60,283 bases of DNA, from assembly GCA_025350565.1 (NCBI GenBank), contig JANXXO010000094.1, positions 1-60,283 on the forward strand, given 5' to 3'. The stretch is from Acidimicrobiaceae bacterium (GTDB lineage: Bacteria; Actinomycetota; Acidimicrobiia; Acidimicrobiales; RAAP-2). This document shows positions 50,329 through 60,221 of the stretch, piece after piece (position 1 is the stretch's first letter; each line of letters starts with the position of its first letter). The notes below the pieces were generated by a model. That model saw only the letters and a list, made by a program, of their open reading frames with translations, had not been told where the DNA came from and did no database searches. Made by a program: the position numbers and the translations under genes.

Positions 50329-51971
50329 TGGCCGGCCGTTGCTCGCGCCGGAAGGCGATCGAAGTATCGACTGATGACGTAGGACGGAACCGCGGCAATG
50401 AGGACGATCACCAGAGCGAAGGGAGCAGCTTGTCCGTAGGAGAGATTCTGTTGGTAGGCCCAAAACTGCGTGGACAGCGTCTGCACGTTGATTGGCACGA
50501 GCAGGAGCGTGGCGGTCAGTTCCGTGATGGTGGCGAGAAAGACTAAACAAAACGAGGCAGCGAGACCGGGACCGGCGATTCGCATGGTGACGCGCAAAAA
50601 GGCCCGACGCCGACTCTGTCCGAGCGACCTCGCCGCTTCTTCAAAGCCGACGGGAATATGGATGATGGACGCGCGTACGCCGACCAACGCGAGGGGGAAG
50701 AAGAGAATCGAGTACGCGAGTATGAGCAGGGCGGACGTCTGATAGCCAAAACCACCCGCGTAACGTTCAGCGAAATAGCTGAGCGCCAGCGCAATTACTA
50801 ACCCGGGCATCGCCAACACGAGATAGGTACTGCGTTCCATCAGACGCGCCTTCAGGCTGTCGTGTCGAATGGCCAGCAGGGCAACGGGGATCGCCGCGAC
50901 GGTCGCAATGGCGCCGGCGCAGGCCCCGAAGAAGGCGGTGTGAAGGCCGGCGTTCAGTATCGACACTCCGCCGAGGGCAAACTTCGTTCCTCGCGCCATC
51001 CAGTAGATACTGGCGCCAATCGGAACGCCGAGGGACAAGGCGACGAGGGCCAGGAGTGTCAGCAAAACCGGCCATCGTGCGGCCCCTAACTCGTGACGTC
51101 GTAAGGACTGTTGGGCCAGCGGGCCCGTTCGGGCCGTGCGACCCTTGGGTCGAATAATCCAGTCGCCGCCGAGAATCAAGCCGCTCAAAAGGATGAGTAC
51201 TAGTGACAAGGCGCAGGCGGTTGCGATATTGAACGAGAGTTGAAACTCGGTAAATATCTCGGTGGTGAACGTCCGGAACCCGAGAATCTCGAAGGCTCCG
51301 AACTCCGCCAAGACAACGAGACTCACCAGGACGCAGCCGCCGAAGATTGCGCCGCGAACTTGCGCGAGGGTGACGCGAAAGAAAGTGGACAGGCGTCCGA
51401 GACCAAGGCTGCGCGCGGCCTCCTCCAGTCCGGGGTCGGCATTGCGGAAACTGGCCGCCACGGGGAGATACACGAGCGGGTAGACGGCGAGCGTCATAAC
51501 GAGCACTGCGCCCTCAAATCCGTGAACCCAGGTGAAGAGCGACGCCCAGCCGAAGGCAATGACGAAATCGGGAATGGCGAAAGGTATGACGATGAGCACG
51601 GCCCACATCCGGCGCAGGGGCAGATCGGTTCGTTCGACGCACCATGCGGTGAGCGTGCCAATGATTGCGCACAACACGGTGACGACAACGGTGAGTCGGA
51701 CCGTGTTCCACAGCAGCGTCGCGGTGAGCGGGCGCCATATAAGACGGGCGATCTGATGCGCCCCGGCGCCGCTCGATTCAACGAGGAGAAAGACCAGAGG
51801 GCCGAGGAGGATGAGCGCGACCGCGGTGCTCGCCACGGTCAGGGCCGTAGGCCCCCGCGTTGTGCGTACGTGCGAGGTTGCTGTCGAGTGCCCACTCGTG
51901 GAGTCGCCGCGTTCGAGGATTTGCGTACTCGAGGTCGCTCGGGACCGTTGGGGCGCCGCCGGTGAACTCAC
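50325..51971 (-). CDS. Iron(III)-type ABC transporter permease, two fused halves
   Basis: This 548-residue permease has about twelve helices in two homologous halves, each with an EAA loop (LEEAARSLGLGRLSTFFRVT and FEEAARSLGQSRRRAFLRVT). This is the FbpB arrangement, in which one polypeptide supplies both membrane domains. A hydrophilic Ser/Thr-rich N-terminus of about 40 residues precedes the first helix. The GTG overlaps the binding-protein stop (GTGA), and the end overlaps the ATPase gene by 4 nt. Confidence 0.93.
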   Translation of the reverse strand: MSSPAAPQRSRATSSTQILERGDSTSGHSTATSHVRTTRGPTALTVASTAVALILLGPLVFLLVESSGAGAHQIARLIWRPLTATLLWNTVRLTVVVTVLCAIIGTLTAWCVERTDLPLRRMWAVLIVIPFAIPDFVIAFGWASLFTWVHGFEGAVLVMTLAVYPLVYLPVAASFRNADPGLEEAARSLGLGRLSTFFRVTLAQVRGAIFGGCVLVSLVVLAEFGAFEILGFRTFTTEIFTEFQLSFNIATACALSLVLILLSGLILGGDWIIRPKGRTARTGPLAQQSLRRHELGAARWPVLLTLLALVALSLGVPIGASIYWMARGTKFALGGVSILNAGLHTAFFGACAGAIATVAAIPVALLAIRHDSLKARLMERSTYLVLAMPGLVIALALSYFAERYAGGFGYQTSALLILAYSILFFPLALVGVRASIIHIPVGFEEAARSLGQSRRRAFLRVTMRIAGPGLAASFCLVFLATITELTATLLLVPINVQTLSTQFWAYQQNLSYGQAAPFALVIVLIAAVPSYVISRYFDRLPARATAGQ

Positions 51972-53092
51972 AGCAGTCCAGCCTCGTGAAGCAGGGCAAT
52001 CGCGGGCGAACCGGTTCCCAGTTCGGGGATGGTGATCGAATTAGGTTGTAACTGACTGAAAGGCGTCTCGGGTTGCACCGTCGCCACTCCCGACGCCAAC
52101 GGGTACTCGAAACTTATGGAATGCGCAATGATCTCCTGGCCCGCTCGCGAGACGAGGAAGGCTACGAACTTTCGCGCCGCCGCCTTATGCGTGCTCAATC
52201 GCAGCACGGCAGCGCCCGACACGTCGATGACGTAACCCGGGTCACGCGCAGCAAAGTACGCGATCTTCGACGACACGTTGGAGACGCCAATCTCCGCACG
52301 CAGTCGCCACCAGTAGTACTGGTTGACCAACGCGAACGCGACTTCGCCGCGATTGACCTCGTTGGCAATTGACTCACTGTTGGCCAGGATGTGGCCCGAC
52401 GCGTTCGCTTTCACCCCTTCGAGCCAGGCCACGGCTCGGGCGTGGCCGTAGGTGTGGAGCACCGAGGCGATGATGGGCTGCACGTCCGTTTCTCCCGGCG
52501 CCACGGCGAGCAAGCCCTTGTACTTGGGACTGGCTAGTTGGAGCACCGACGTAGGAAGCTGACGCTTGGCAATCAGTTTGGGGTTGTAGATCAAGACGCT
52601 CACTCGTGCCGAGACACCAACCCAGTTGCCGCGCGGTGAGTTGAACGCGGACGACGTGCGCGCCAACGTCGACGACGGCAGAGTGGCCAACAGCCCTTTA
52701 CCGGAAAGGAATTGGAGTACCGGCGAGTTCTCGGTGAAGAAGACGTCCGCCGGTGACCGAGCACCCTCGGTCACCATTTGGTCGGCGAGCGTGTCCTCGT
52801 CGTTGCTTCGGAGGTTCACCGTGATGCCCGTCAGTTTCTCGAAGCCGGCGATCAAAGCGTCGGTTGATTGGACGTGTTGTCCGCTGTAGAGAGTGATGGA
52901 GCCTCTTGAGCCGGTCGAGGACGAGCCGCAGGCCGAGAGCATGATGGCCGCGACGAGGACCACGGTGGCTGGTCCCAGGGAACGCCGGATACCGCGGCGT
53001 CGCCGCAGGACTTCAATACGGTCGCCGAAGTACGCTAATGAGCAGGTAGTTGGGCTATACCGCGGGGGGCTCGGGGACCGACTGTCAGGCAC
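51968..53092 (-). CDS. Iron(III)-binding lipoprotein of ABC transporter (FbpA-like)
   Basis: This 374-residue binding protein has a long N-terminus and then the lipoprotein signal VVLVAAIMLSACGSS (lipobox LSAC). The mature part has ITLYSGQHVQSTDALIAGFE, DVFFTENSPVLQFLSGKGLL and the paired tyrosines in LVNQYYWW that usually bind ferric iron in FbpA proteins. The GTG at 53092 has -35 TTGACA, an 18-nt spacer and -10 TAAACT 6 nt before the start, so the mRNA is leaderless. An iron box lies inside that promoter. A later start nearer the signal peptide is possible. Confidence 0.9.
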   Translation of the reverse strand: MPDSRSPSPPRYSPTTCSLAYFGDRIEVLRRRRGIRRSLGPATVVLVAAIMLSACGSSSTGSRGSITLYSGQHVQSTDALIAGFEKLTGITVNLRSNDEDTLADQMVTEGARSPADVFFTENSPVLQFLSGKGLLATLPSSTLARTSSAFNSPRGNWVGVSARVSVLIYNPKLIAKRQLPTSVLQLASPKYKGLLAVAPGETDVQPIIASVLHTYGHARAVAWLEGVKANASGHILANSESIANEVNRGEVAFALVNQYYWWRLRAEIGVSNVSSKIAYFAARDPGYVIDVSGAAVLRLSTHKAAARKFVAFLVSRAGQEIIAHSISFEYPLASGVATVQPETPFSQLQPNSITIPELGTGSPAIALLHEAGLL

Positions 53093-53098
53093 GGGTAA

Positions 53099-53128
53099 AG
53101 TTTAGGTGTGCCTAACTTAGAGTGTCAA
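53099..53128 (-). promoter_or_regulatory. Iron-transporter promoter with DtxR/IdeR box
   Basis: On the minus strand the -35 is TTGACA (53128-53123) and the -10 is TAAACT (53104-53099), with an 18-nt spacer. The sequence TTAGGTGTGCCTAACTTAG (53102-53120, plus strand) matches the DtxR/IdeR consensus at 15 of 19 positions by my alignment. It fills the spacer and overlaps the -10. Metal-loaded DtxR bound here would block transcription. The DtxR-family gene starts 49 bp away, so its own promoter is also close by. Confidence 0.85.
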
Positions 53129-53168
53129 ACGCAGATGTTGTTAATAGGAACAATGACGGAAGGTAAGC

Positions 53169-53837
53169 ATGCGCGACGATTTTCATCCGCCCGTTGAAGA
53201 GTACCTTCAAGTGGTCCAATCCCTCTCCGACGAGGGCATAGCGGTCATTCAAGCGCGCGTGGCGGAACGGCTTCGTAAATCGCCGCCCTCGGTATCGGAG
53301 ATGATCGACCGACTGGTTGTCGATGGTTACCTCGTGCGAAAGGGTCGCGAGTTGCAACTAACCGCGACGGGACGCGAGATTGCCCGAGGCGTGATTCGCA
53401 AACACCGTCTCGCCGAGCGCTTGCTTTCGGACATCATTGGCCTGCCTTGGCACCTGGTCCACGAAGAAGCGGGGCGATGGGAACACGTGATGTCCGATGA
53501 AGTTGAGGCCAGGATTGTTGCCTTGCTTGGTGACCCGGGCGACTGTCCCCACGGCAACCCCATTCCGGGCAGCGCCCACGAAAAGAAAATCAGTGTCGAT
53601 CAACGACCGCTTTCCGACATTTCCGCTGGGGATGTGGTGCGCTTCGAGTCGCTGGGAGAAGGGGCGGAGGCCGACGTTGACTCGATGTTCGAGTTCAGCG
53701 AAGCGGGCTTTCTTCCCGGAACGACCGCCTCGGTGCGCGCCAAAGATGGCGAGGGAACAGTTGTGTTGCAGATAGAGAACAGTTCGCTCAGCATCCGCCG
53801 TGACATCACCGAGCAGCTCTTCGTGGTGTGCGTCTAG
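53169..53837 (+). CDS. DtxR/IdeR/MntR-family metal-dependent regulator
   Basis: This 222-residue regulator has a winged helix (VAERLRKSPPSVSEMIDRLV), a dimerisation/metal domain (RKHRLAERLLSDIIGLPWHL, EEAGRWEHVMSDEVE) and a C-terminal SH3-like domain. H79, E83, H98, E105 and H106 are kept as in DtxR, but the primary-site Cys102 is Gly and the residue matching Met10 is Glu (E11). The metal preference may therefore differ from iron-sensing DtxR. GGAAGGTAAGC precedes the ATG. It is divergent from an iron-type transporter whose promoter has a DtxR box, so that operon is its likely target. Confidence 0.92.
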   Translation: MRDDFHPPVEEYLQVVQSLSDEGIAVIQARVAERLRKSPPSVSEMIDRLVVDGYLVRKGRELQLTATGREIARGVIRKHRLAERLLSDIIGLPWHLVHEEAGRWEHVMSDEVEARIVALLGDPGDCPHGNPIPGSAHEKKISVDQRPLSDISAGDVVRFESLGEGAEADVDSMFEFSEAGFLPGTTASVRAKDGEGTVVLQIENSSLSIRRDITEQLFVVCV

Positions 53838-53844
53838 CTCGTAC

Positions 53845-54290
53845 GTCGACGACGACGAACCTAACGGACGCGACGGCGACCCAGAGTAGGAACAGCAACG
53901 CCGGTTGAACGTATCACCGAGAAGAAGAGTGCTTGTTTCGTAGATCGATTCGAGTAGCAACAAGGTGCGGATTGGTCCCCGCGGACACCCGTGGCACTTT
54001 GGACCCAGTGGTGCGGAACTAGGTGCCCGATATCGTGACGTTGTCGGTGTGACCGCCGAGGTTGAAGGTCCCGGAGCGGTAGGCCGAGACGTGCTTTCAC
54101 TCCCTCCCAACTCGCCGATGCAAGACACCACCGTGACGTCCGCCTGGACTCCGTGCTGGCGGAGGTTGGAGAATTGCGCGTTCTCGTGCGCGCCCAAGGC
54201 AAAGAGGGTGACGACCAGTACGATCCCCCGGTCATTCCGAGGGCAGTGAAGATCCGACTGACCCGTCGTGCGTCAAGTTGAACCGGTGCG
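53845..54290 (-). pseudogene. Decayed small membrane-protein gene
   Basis: The minus strand carries consecutive protein-like pieces in different frames: RRVSRIFTALGMTG, then IVLVVTLFALGAHENAQFSN and DVTVVSCIGELGGSES in a second frame, then AYRSGTFNLGGHTDNVTISG in a third. After an in-frame TAG this last frame continues FRTTGSKVPRVSAGTNPHLV, and after a TGA it continues YVQPALLFLLWVAVAS. Together they describe a helix, an extracytoplasmic domain and a second helix of a roughly 140-residue protein. At least two frameshifts and two stops show that it is dead. No family is claimed. Confidence 0.65.
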
Positions 54291-54652
54291 CCACGCAAGC
54301 CCGTGACGTTCTGGCGCGACGGGAGTTGGCCGCCCTCGTTTGGCGCTCGTCGAGAGTTATGACTGTCGACCTCGATGGAAAAAATCTTATTCCGCGGCAC
54401 ATTTGGCGTCAGTAGTGGTGAGGACGCGGTCAATGGCAAACATGCTGAACCGCGTCCAGAAGGAAATGGCCTGCGAGAAATAGTCCTCGGTTCGTGAATA
54501 CTTGGGCGCTTAATTGCTAATGAACCGTGACCTCGACGTTCCTCGCTCGACGAGTGTGGTCATCCGGCGCGGCGCGCCTAATCCATCGCGCCAATAGTCA
54601 GTTGCCACACATTGGGGCACCACGCCACAAGGCAGTGCGCTTCACTCGAAGT
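54291..54652. other. Intergenic region, no gene seen
   Basis: These 362 bp hold only short frames with no ribosome-binding sites and no protein-like composition on either strand. No repeat or RNA-like structure was noticed. The stretch is part of the gene-poor 53.8-55.4 kb interval. Confidence 0.5.
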
Positions 54653-55027
54653 TCAAGAGTTCACATAGGCCATCGCGGGAACTGCGCGACTCTCTTCGCT
54701 CTCCTCACTTCCGCTTTTCGTGTCCTCGTCTGATTCGTCGTCCTCGGCCACATCGGCGTCTTCGTCGTCGTCCTGTCGGGGAGGGTCGTCAATCCGCTCG
54801 TTGCCGGGTTCTTCATCACCGTTGCCGGCACCGGGACTACTTTCGTCGTTGTCAGCCGCGCTATTGGCCGCGCTCGAAGAGTCGGGCACACGTTGAAGTA
54901 TTTCCGCTTCGGGCGTGCGGGGCATCAAACTACCGAGCTCGGTGACTACCTCTGCGCCCGTCGATCTCAAGACATCGAGCAATTCACTCAGCGAAGTGGT
55001 TGTCCGGGGTGCGACTCCGATGTCCAT
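54653..55027 (-). CDS. Small acidic low-complexity protein
   Basis: This 124-residue protein has a possible short folded part (residues about 1-48, SLSELLDVLRSTGAEVVTEL) followed by about 60 residues dominated by Asp, Glu, Ser, Gly and Asn (DDEDADVAEDDESDEDTKSG) and a neutral tail. The ATG follows AAAGGAG 8 nt upstream, which supports a real gene. The acidic part is probably disordered. No homologous family was recognised and the neighbours give no role. Confidence 0.55.
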   Translation of the reverse strand: MDIGVAPRTTTSLSELLDVLRSTGAEVVTELGSLMPRTPEAEILQRVPDSSSAANSAADNDESSPGAGNGDEEPGNERIDDPPRQDDDEDADVAEDDESDEDTKSGSEESEESRAVPAMAYVNS

Positions 55028-55399
55028 GACGGTGCTCCTTTAAAGTTCCAAACGGTCGGCGTCTCAAGAACGGTCGACGCGTTTAAGTATTTGCATATAT
55101 CGCGATTTGCGTCAACCGCCATTTCGAATACTCCGTACTCGGACATGCTCGCGTGGGGCTGTCACGACGTGCGGTGACGACGGCGCCAAGAATGCGGTTC
55201 ACTCGAATTAGCGCGGTGCCCGCATTCGACGCAGTAGTACTTTGACGGATGGACGTCAAGACTTCGCGTCCAACTTCGGCGTCGAATCAGGTGGAGTCGT
55301 GCCGGTGGATCTCAGAGCGTTTCGCGTGGCGATTTACTGAGTGCAGGTCAATCTTTAGTCACGATCTCGTGAGAACTCGGCAGTTCTGAAAGGACATCA
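55028..55399. other. Intergenic region before katE with a start-less Cys/His frame
   Basis: These 372 bp must hold the catalase promoter, but no convincing -35/-10 pair was found. On the minus strand an open stretch (55314-55162) ends in KYYCVECGHRANSSEPHSW plus a basic tail; its CxxC and following His residues look like a small zinc ribbon. There is no ATG, GTG or TTG between the bounding stops, so it is not called as a gene. It may be a remnant. Confidence 0.35.
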
Positions 55400-57493
55400 A
55401 TGGCAAAGTCCGTACCATCGAGGGCCGGAGGTCGCAAGCAGCGTGTTACTCCAGGACTTCCCAGTGAGGTAATCGCTCCTCTGTGGGCGCAGGGCGGCGA
55501 CCGGCTGACGACGGTGAATGGCGTGCCGGTGGACGACACCAACAACAGCCTTCGTGTGGGCGAGCGCGGACCGACGCTGCTGGACGACTTCCATCTGCGT
55601 GAGAAAGTCATGCACTTCGACCACGAACGCATCCCCGAACGCGTGGTCCACGCCCGCGGTGCGGGTGCCCACGGCGTCTTCCGGTTGACCAAGTCGATTG
55701 AGAATTTGACCATCGCCCCCGTGCTCTGCGACACTGAGGCAGAGACGCCAGTTTTCGTGCGATTCTCCACCGTCGCGGGCTCGAGGGGGTCGGCTGACAC
55801 CGCCCGGGACGTCCGCGGTTTTGCCGTCCGCTTCTACACCAACGAGGGTAACTGGGACCTCGTGGGCAACAATATGCCGGTCTTCTTCATTCAGGACGGC
55901 ATCAAGTTTCCCGACCTCATTCATGCTGCCAAACCCGAGCCCGATCGAGAGATACCCCAAGCTGCGACCGCACACGACACCTTTTGGGATTTCGTATCAC
56001 TGACCCCAGAGTCGACGCACATGTTGATGTGGGTCATGTCGGACCGGGCCATTCCTCGTTCACTTCGCACCATGGAAGGCTTCGGCGTCCATACCTTCCG
56101 CATGGTGAATGCCAAGGGCAAGACGTCGCTCGTCAAATTTCATTGGAAGCCCACCGCCGGCAAGGCGTCGCTGGTATGGGAAGAGGCGCAGAAGCTGGGT
56201 GGAATTGACCCTGACTTCCACCGGCGTGATCTTTGGGACTGCATCGAGATGGGGGCCTTTCCCGAATGGGACCTCGGTGTCCAAGTGTTTCCCGACAACG
56301 AAGAACAGACCTTCAAGGGCATCGATCTTCTCGATCCGACGAAGTTAGTGCCCGAGGAACTCGCGCCGGTGCAAATCATTGGCCGAATGACATTAAATCA
56401 GAATCCAACCAACTACTTCGCCGAAACCGAGCAAGTGGCGTTTTGTACGGCCCACGTGCCACGCGGCATCGATTTTACTGACGACCCCTTGTTGCAGGCC
56501 CGAAATTTTTCGTATCTCGACACCCAGCTCTCCAGGTTGGGCGGCCCGAACTTTAACCAACTGCCCATCAACCGTCCGCATTCGCCGGTCAACACCACCG
56601 AGCGCGACGGGTTTTCTCAGCAAGCGGTGATGGAAGGGGTTGCGGCGTACACGCCAAATTCGGTGGGCGGCGGTTGCCCATTTCCCGCGGGTAAAGCCGG
56701 CTACGTGTCGATTCCACGCATCGTTACGGGACCGAGAGTCCGTGTGCGCGCGTCATCCTTCGCGGATCACTTTTCGCAGGCTTCGATGTTTTGGGAAAGT
56801 ATGAGTACTCCCGAGCAAGACCACATCGTGGGTGCCTTCTCGTTCGAATTGGGCAAATGTCTACGTGAGGACGTGAAAGACCGGGCGTTGGCCAATCTCG
56901 CCCAAGTGTCGTCCGTTCTCGTTGAGCGTGTCGCGGCCAGCCTTGGCAAAAAGGCCCCCCGTGGCAAACCAATTCCGAAGGCCGTGGTGTCGAAGGCACT
57001 TTCACTCCTGCCCTCCGAACCCGGTTCGGTCGTTGGACGCGTGGTGGGCGTGTACGCCGCAGACGGCGTTGACGGTGCCGCACTTAAAGCAGTGAGCAGA
57101 GCGTTGCAGTCGGCCGGCGTCGTAGTGACAATCATCGCGCCCCACGGCGGCACGATTACGAGTGAGCGAGAGCCGGTGGTCGTGAACAAGTCGGCCCTCA
57201 TAACGCAGTCCGTGGAATACGACGCCCTAGTGGTCGCGGGCGGTGTCGGAGCCCAGTCTTTCCTGGGCGACGCGTACTGCGCGATGAATCTCGCCGAAGC
57301 GTATCGGCATTACAAGCCGATTGCCTCGTGGGGTGCGGGCAACGCCGTCCTCGAAGAGTGCGGCCTTGACGCGGAACTACCCGGCGTCATTACGGCCGCG
57401 ACAGCGTCGCGTAGCTTCACCGCATCGCTCCTCGAAGCACTCGGTTGGCATCGTTACTGGGAGCGCGACGAGGTGCTTGATACGCCTTCGTGA
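55400..57493 (+). CDS. katE: Large-subunit (clade 2) catalase with C-terminal DJ-1/PfpI-like domain
   Basis: This 697-residue haem catalase is of HPII type. The essential His is H84 in [12 protein letters not shown], the distal Asn N157 in GNNMPVFF and the proximal haem Tyr Y372 in [16 protein letters not shown]. About 130 C-terminal residues ([39 protein letters not shown]) form the flavodoxin/DJ-1-like domain found only in large catalases. AAAGGA precedes the ATG. It is monocistronic and sits near the iron-uptake genes, which supply its metal, though no shared regulation was seen. Confidence 0.95.
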   Translation: MAKSVPSRAGGRKQRVTPGLPSEVIAPLWAQGGDRLTTVNGVPVDDTNNSLRVGERGPTLLDDFHLREKVMHFDHERIPERVVHARGAGAHGVFRLTKSIENLTIAPVLCDTEAETPVFVRFSTVAGSRGSADTARDVRGFAVRFYTNEGNWDLVGNNMPVFFIQDGIKFPDLIHAAKPEPDREIPQAATAHDTFWDFVSLTPESTHMLMWVMSDRAIPRSLRTMEGFGVHTFRMVNAKGKTSLVKFHWKPTAGKASLVWEEAQKLGGIDPDFHRRDLWDCIEMGAFPEWDLGVQVFPDNEEQTFKGIDLLDPTKLVPEELAPVQIIGRMTLNQNPTNYFAETEQVAFCTAHVPRGIDFTDDPLLQARNFSYLDTQLSRLGGPNFNQLPINRPHSPVNTTERDGFSQQAVMEGVAAYTPNSVGGGCPFPAGKAGYVSIPRIVTGPRVRVRASSFADHFSQASMFWESMSTPEQDHIVGAFSFELGKCLREDVKDRALANLAQVSSVLVERVAASLGKKAPRGKPIPKAVVSKALSLLPSEPGSVVGRVVGVYAADGVDGAALKAVSRALQSAGVVVTIIAPHGGTITSEREPVVVNKSALITQSVEYDALVVAGGVGAQSFLGDAYCAMNLAEAYRHYKPIASWGAGNAVLEECGLDAELPGVITAATASRSFTASLLEALGWHRYWERDEVLDTPS

Positions 57494-57506
57494 GTACTCT
57501 TTCGGT

Positions 57507-57527
57507 ACCGGTCGATGCTTGACCGGT
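57507..57527. terminator. Hairpin between katE and the UvrA paralogue
   Basis: ACCGGTC and GACCGGT pair in a 7-bp stem with a 7-nt loop between two convergent genes. There is no T-run, so only a weak, possibly bidirectional terminator is suggested. Confidence 0.35.
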
Positions 57528-57546
57528 CCCGCGGGCACAGTCGAAG

Positions 57547-60021
57547 TTACCTAGTGGCGTCCTCGAGGCGCCGAGCGAGATAGACCGCGGTGGCACTGGT
57601 CGCTTTTGCGACAGTTGCTGGGGGACCACACACCATCACTTTGCCGCCCGCTTCGCCACCGCGTGGCCCCAGATCAATGATCCAGTCGGCCGACGCGATT
57701 GCGTCGAGGTCGTGTTCCACCAGTACCACGGTGTTCCCTCTTTCCACCAGCTGGTGAAGTAGCGCCAAGAGCAGGGCGATGTCCTCGGGGTGGAGTCCCG
57801 AAGTGGGTTCGTCCAAAAGGTAAAGCGTGTGTCCGCGGCGGGCTCGTTGAAATTCGCTGGCGAGTTTGATGCGCTGCGCCTCACCGCCGCTGAGTTCGGT
57901 GGCGGGTTGACCAAGACCTAGATACCCGAGACCAACTTCTTGCAGCGCCACCAGGCTGCGAAGTACAGCGGGAACGTCGGCGAAGAAGCGAGCCGCGTCA
58001 TCGACGTTCATTGCCAAGACCTCGGCAATGTTCTTGCCGTGATACCTCACGAGAAGAGTGTCCGGGTCGTACCTCGAGCCACCACACGTTGGACAGGCCG
58101 CGTAGGTGCCAGGCAGGAAAAGTAATTCAACCGCAACGAAGCCCTCTCCCTGGCAGGTGGCGCACCTCCCTTGCGCCACGTTGAATGAGAAGCGACCCGC
58201 TGAGAATCCCCGGGCGCGAGCTTCCTCGGTCGTGGCGAACAGTCGTCGAACGGTGTCGAAAAGTCCCGTGTAGGTGGCCAAGTTGGATCGGGGCGTGCGA
58301 CCAATCGGTCGTTGGTCGACGATGACCAACCGTTTAATCTCCTCGAGTCCGACCGCATCCGCGACGTCGAGCACCACTTCCTCGCTAATCTCGTCGCGTT
58401 CTAGTTCAAGGTGGCGGCGCACCACCTCGCCCAGCACTTGGGTGACGAGGGTTGACTTGCCAGAACCCGACACCCCGGTCACCACGGTCATCACCGATAA
58501 GGGCACGTCGACCGAGAGGTCATGCAGATTGTGTCGAGAGACACCCTGGAGATGGAGCCAATTTCTGGGAGGGCGGGGCGCGAGTGGGGAACGGTTGGAC
58601 CGTCCGAAAAGGTGGCGACTCGTAGGCGAGCTCTCAATATCTCTCAGCCCGTTCACCGGTCCGGAGTACAACACCCGTCCTCCGGCTTCGCCCGCGCCGG
58701 GACCTATGTCCACGACCCAGTCCGCACGACGCACGACGTCCATATCGTGTTCGACCACGAAGAGGGAGTTTCCGGACTCCTTCAACTGCTCCAGCACGTC
58801 CATCAGTGGTTCCGCGTCCGCGGGATGAAGTCCCGCGGAAGGTTCGTCGAGCACGTACACCACCCCGAAGAGACCGGAGCGAAGTTGCGTGGCAATCCGT
58901 AGGCGCTGAGCCTCGCCGGGGGACAAGGTGGTCGAGCGGCGTCCGAGACTGAGATACTCCAGACCGAGTTGAACGAGCACCGTCAGACGGGCCACTATGT
59001 CGGTGGCGATGCGCACGGCCACCTCGGTCGTCTCCCCAGAACTTGAGTCTGGCGTCGCGGCGCTCGCTCGGGTGCGTTGGGCGGCGGGCTGGAGGAGCGT
59101 CACGACGTCCTTGATCGATAGTGCGTTGACCTGGGCGATATTGAGGCCACTGAAAGTAACGGCGAGCGCCTCACGCTTCAGACCGGTGCCGTCGCAGTCC
59201 GGACAGGGCACGCTGCGGACAAACCTCATCACGCGATCTCGCATCATCGGACTCTTGGAGTTGGCGAGGGCGTGCATGACGTGCTTGCGCGCACTCCAGA
59301 ATCGCCCGTTGTAGCCGTAGTCAGTTCGACCGGGCTCCGGCTGCACCAACACGCAGGGTTGCTCGTCCGAGTACAACAGCCAGTCGCGCTGCTTCTTCTT
59401 TAAGGTTCGCCACGGCGCGTCAATGTCGATGCCCAAACCGCTGGTGACGCTGCGAAGGTTGGCGCCCTGCCAAGCGCCGGGCCACGCGGCGATCGCTCCG
59501 TCGCGGATACTCAAGGAGCGATCGGGCACGAGGAGCTCCTCGACGACGTCATGAACCTCGGTGAGGCCGTGACAACGCAAGCATGCCCCGGCCACCGTGT
59601 TGGGAGAAAAATCCTCGGCCTCGAGGCGAGGGGCGCCCGAGGGATAGGTTCCCGCGCGCGAGTAAAGCATCCGCAACAGGTTCGACAAGGTAGTGATCGT
59701 GCCGACGCTCGATCGTGACGTGGCCTGGCCCCGTCGTTGCTGCAGCGCCACCGCCGGTGGCAAGCCCGTGATTTCGCGCACGTGGGGCGCGCCGACTTGC
59801 TGCAGTAGACGACGCGCGTACGGGGCCACCGATTCGAAGTATCGGCGTTGCGCTTCGGCATAAATCGTGCCGAAGGCGAGCGACGACTTTCCCGAACCCG
59901 AGATGCCCGTGAAGGCAACCATCACCCCTCGCGGGATGTCCACGTCAACATCTTTGAGATTGTGTTCGCGCGCGCCGCGAACCCGTACGAAGTTGTCGCT
60001 TCCGCCGTGCAAGTCACTCAC
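57547..60021 (-). CDS. UvrA paralogue (class II excinuclease ABC subunit A-like ATPase)
   Basis: This 824-residue protein contains two ABC ATPase modules. The first P-loop is [12 protein letters not shown] and the second [11 protein letters not shown]. Signature segments include [12 protein letters not shown] and [12 protein letters not shown]. Zinc-finger pairs occur in [23 protein letters not shown] and CPTCGG. Canonical UvrA is about 950 residues; the shorter length suggests loss of the UvrB-binding insertion, as in UvrA2/drug-resistance paralogues. The role may be lesion binding or resistance to DNA-binding antibiotics. The GTG has TAGGTT 6 nt before it and no Shine-Dalgarno (leaderless). 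Confidence 0.88.
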   Translation of the reverse strand: MSDLHGGSDNFVRVRGAREHNLKDVDVDIPRGVMVAFTGISGSGKSSLAFGTIYAEAQRRYFESVAPYARRLLQQVGAPHVREITGLPPAVALQQRRGQATSRSSVGTITTLSNLLRMLYSRAGTYPSGAPRLEAEDFSPNTVAGACLRCHGLTEVHDVVEELLVPDRSLSIRDGAIAAWPGAWQGANLRSVTSGLGIDIDAPWRTLKKKQRDWLLYSDEQPCVLVQPEPGRTDYGYNGRFWSARKHVMHALANSKSPMMRDRVMRFVRSVPCPDCDGTGLKREALAVTFSGLNIAQVNALSIKDVVTLLQPAAQRTRASAATPDSSSGETTEVAVRIATDIVARLTVLVQLGLEYLSLGRRSTTLSPGEAQRLRIATQLRSGLFGVVYVLDEPSAGLHPADAEPLMDVLEQLKESGNSLFVVEHDMDVVRRADWVVDIGPGAGEAGGRVLYSGPVNGLRDIESSPTSRHLFGRSNRSPLAPRPPRNWLHLQGVSRHNLHDLSVDVPLSVMTVVTGVSGSGKSTLVTQVLGEVVRRHLELERDEISEEVVLDVADAVGLEEIKRLVIVDQRPIGRTPRSNLATYTGLFDTVRRLFATTEEARARGFSAGRFSFNVAQGRCATCQGEGFVAVELLFLPGTYAACPTCGGSRYDPDTLLVRYHGKNIAEVLAMNVDDAARFFADVPAVLRSLVALQEVGLGYLGLGQPATELSGGEAQRIKLASEFQRARRGHTLYLLDEPTSGLHPEDIALLLALLHQLVERGNTVVLVEHDLDAIASADWIIDLGPRGGEAGGKVMVCGPPATVAKATSATAVYLARRLEDATR

Positions 60022-60027
60022 GGCAGC

Positions 60028-60033
60028 AACCTA
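60028..60033 (-). promoter_or_regulatory. Leaderless -10 element of the UvrA paralogue
   Basis: TAGGTT (60033-60028 on the minus strand) ends 6 nt before the GTG, the same spacing as at rlmN, bcp, the DeoR gene, the iron-binding protein gene and the isocitrate-dehydrogenase-like gene. No -35 was recognised. Confidence 0.5.
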
Positions 60034-60221
60034 ATCACGTCCTAGGAAATCTCTGCGCTGCTCGCGTGGTGCCGGTATCGACGTGAAATTCGCGAGCTGC
60101 GGCGAAGGTCGAGACCGAGAACCCGGGTGGGTCGGGCGCGGGATACGAGGTCGGCTGTGGAGGAAAGAATTCGTGAGCCAACACTGGTGTCGCCTCGCAA
60201 ATACTCCGGTAGCGTGCAAAG

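Noticed and set aside
55190..55227. Inverted repeat GAATGCGG/CCGCATTC before katE
   Set aside because: The 22-nt loop is long, the stem is only 8 bp and no function was suggested by its place.
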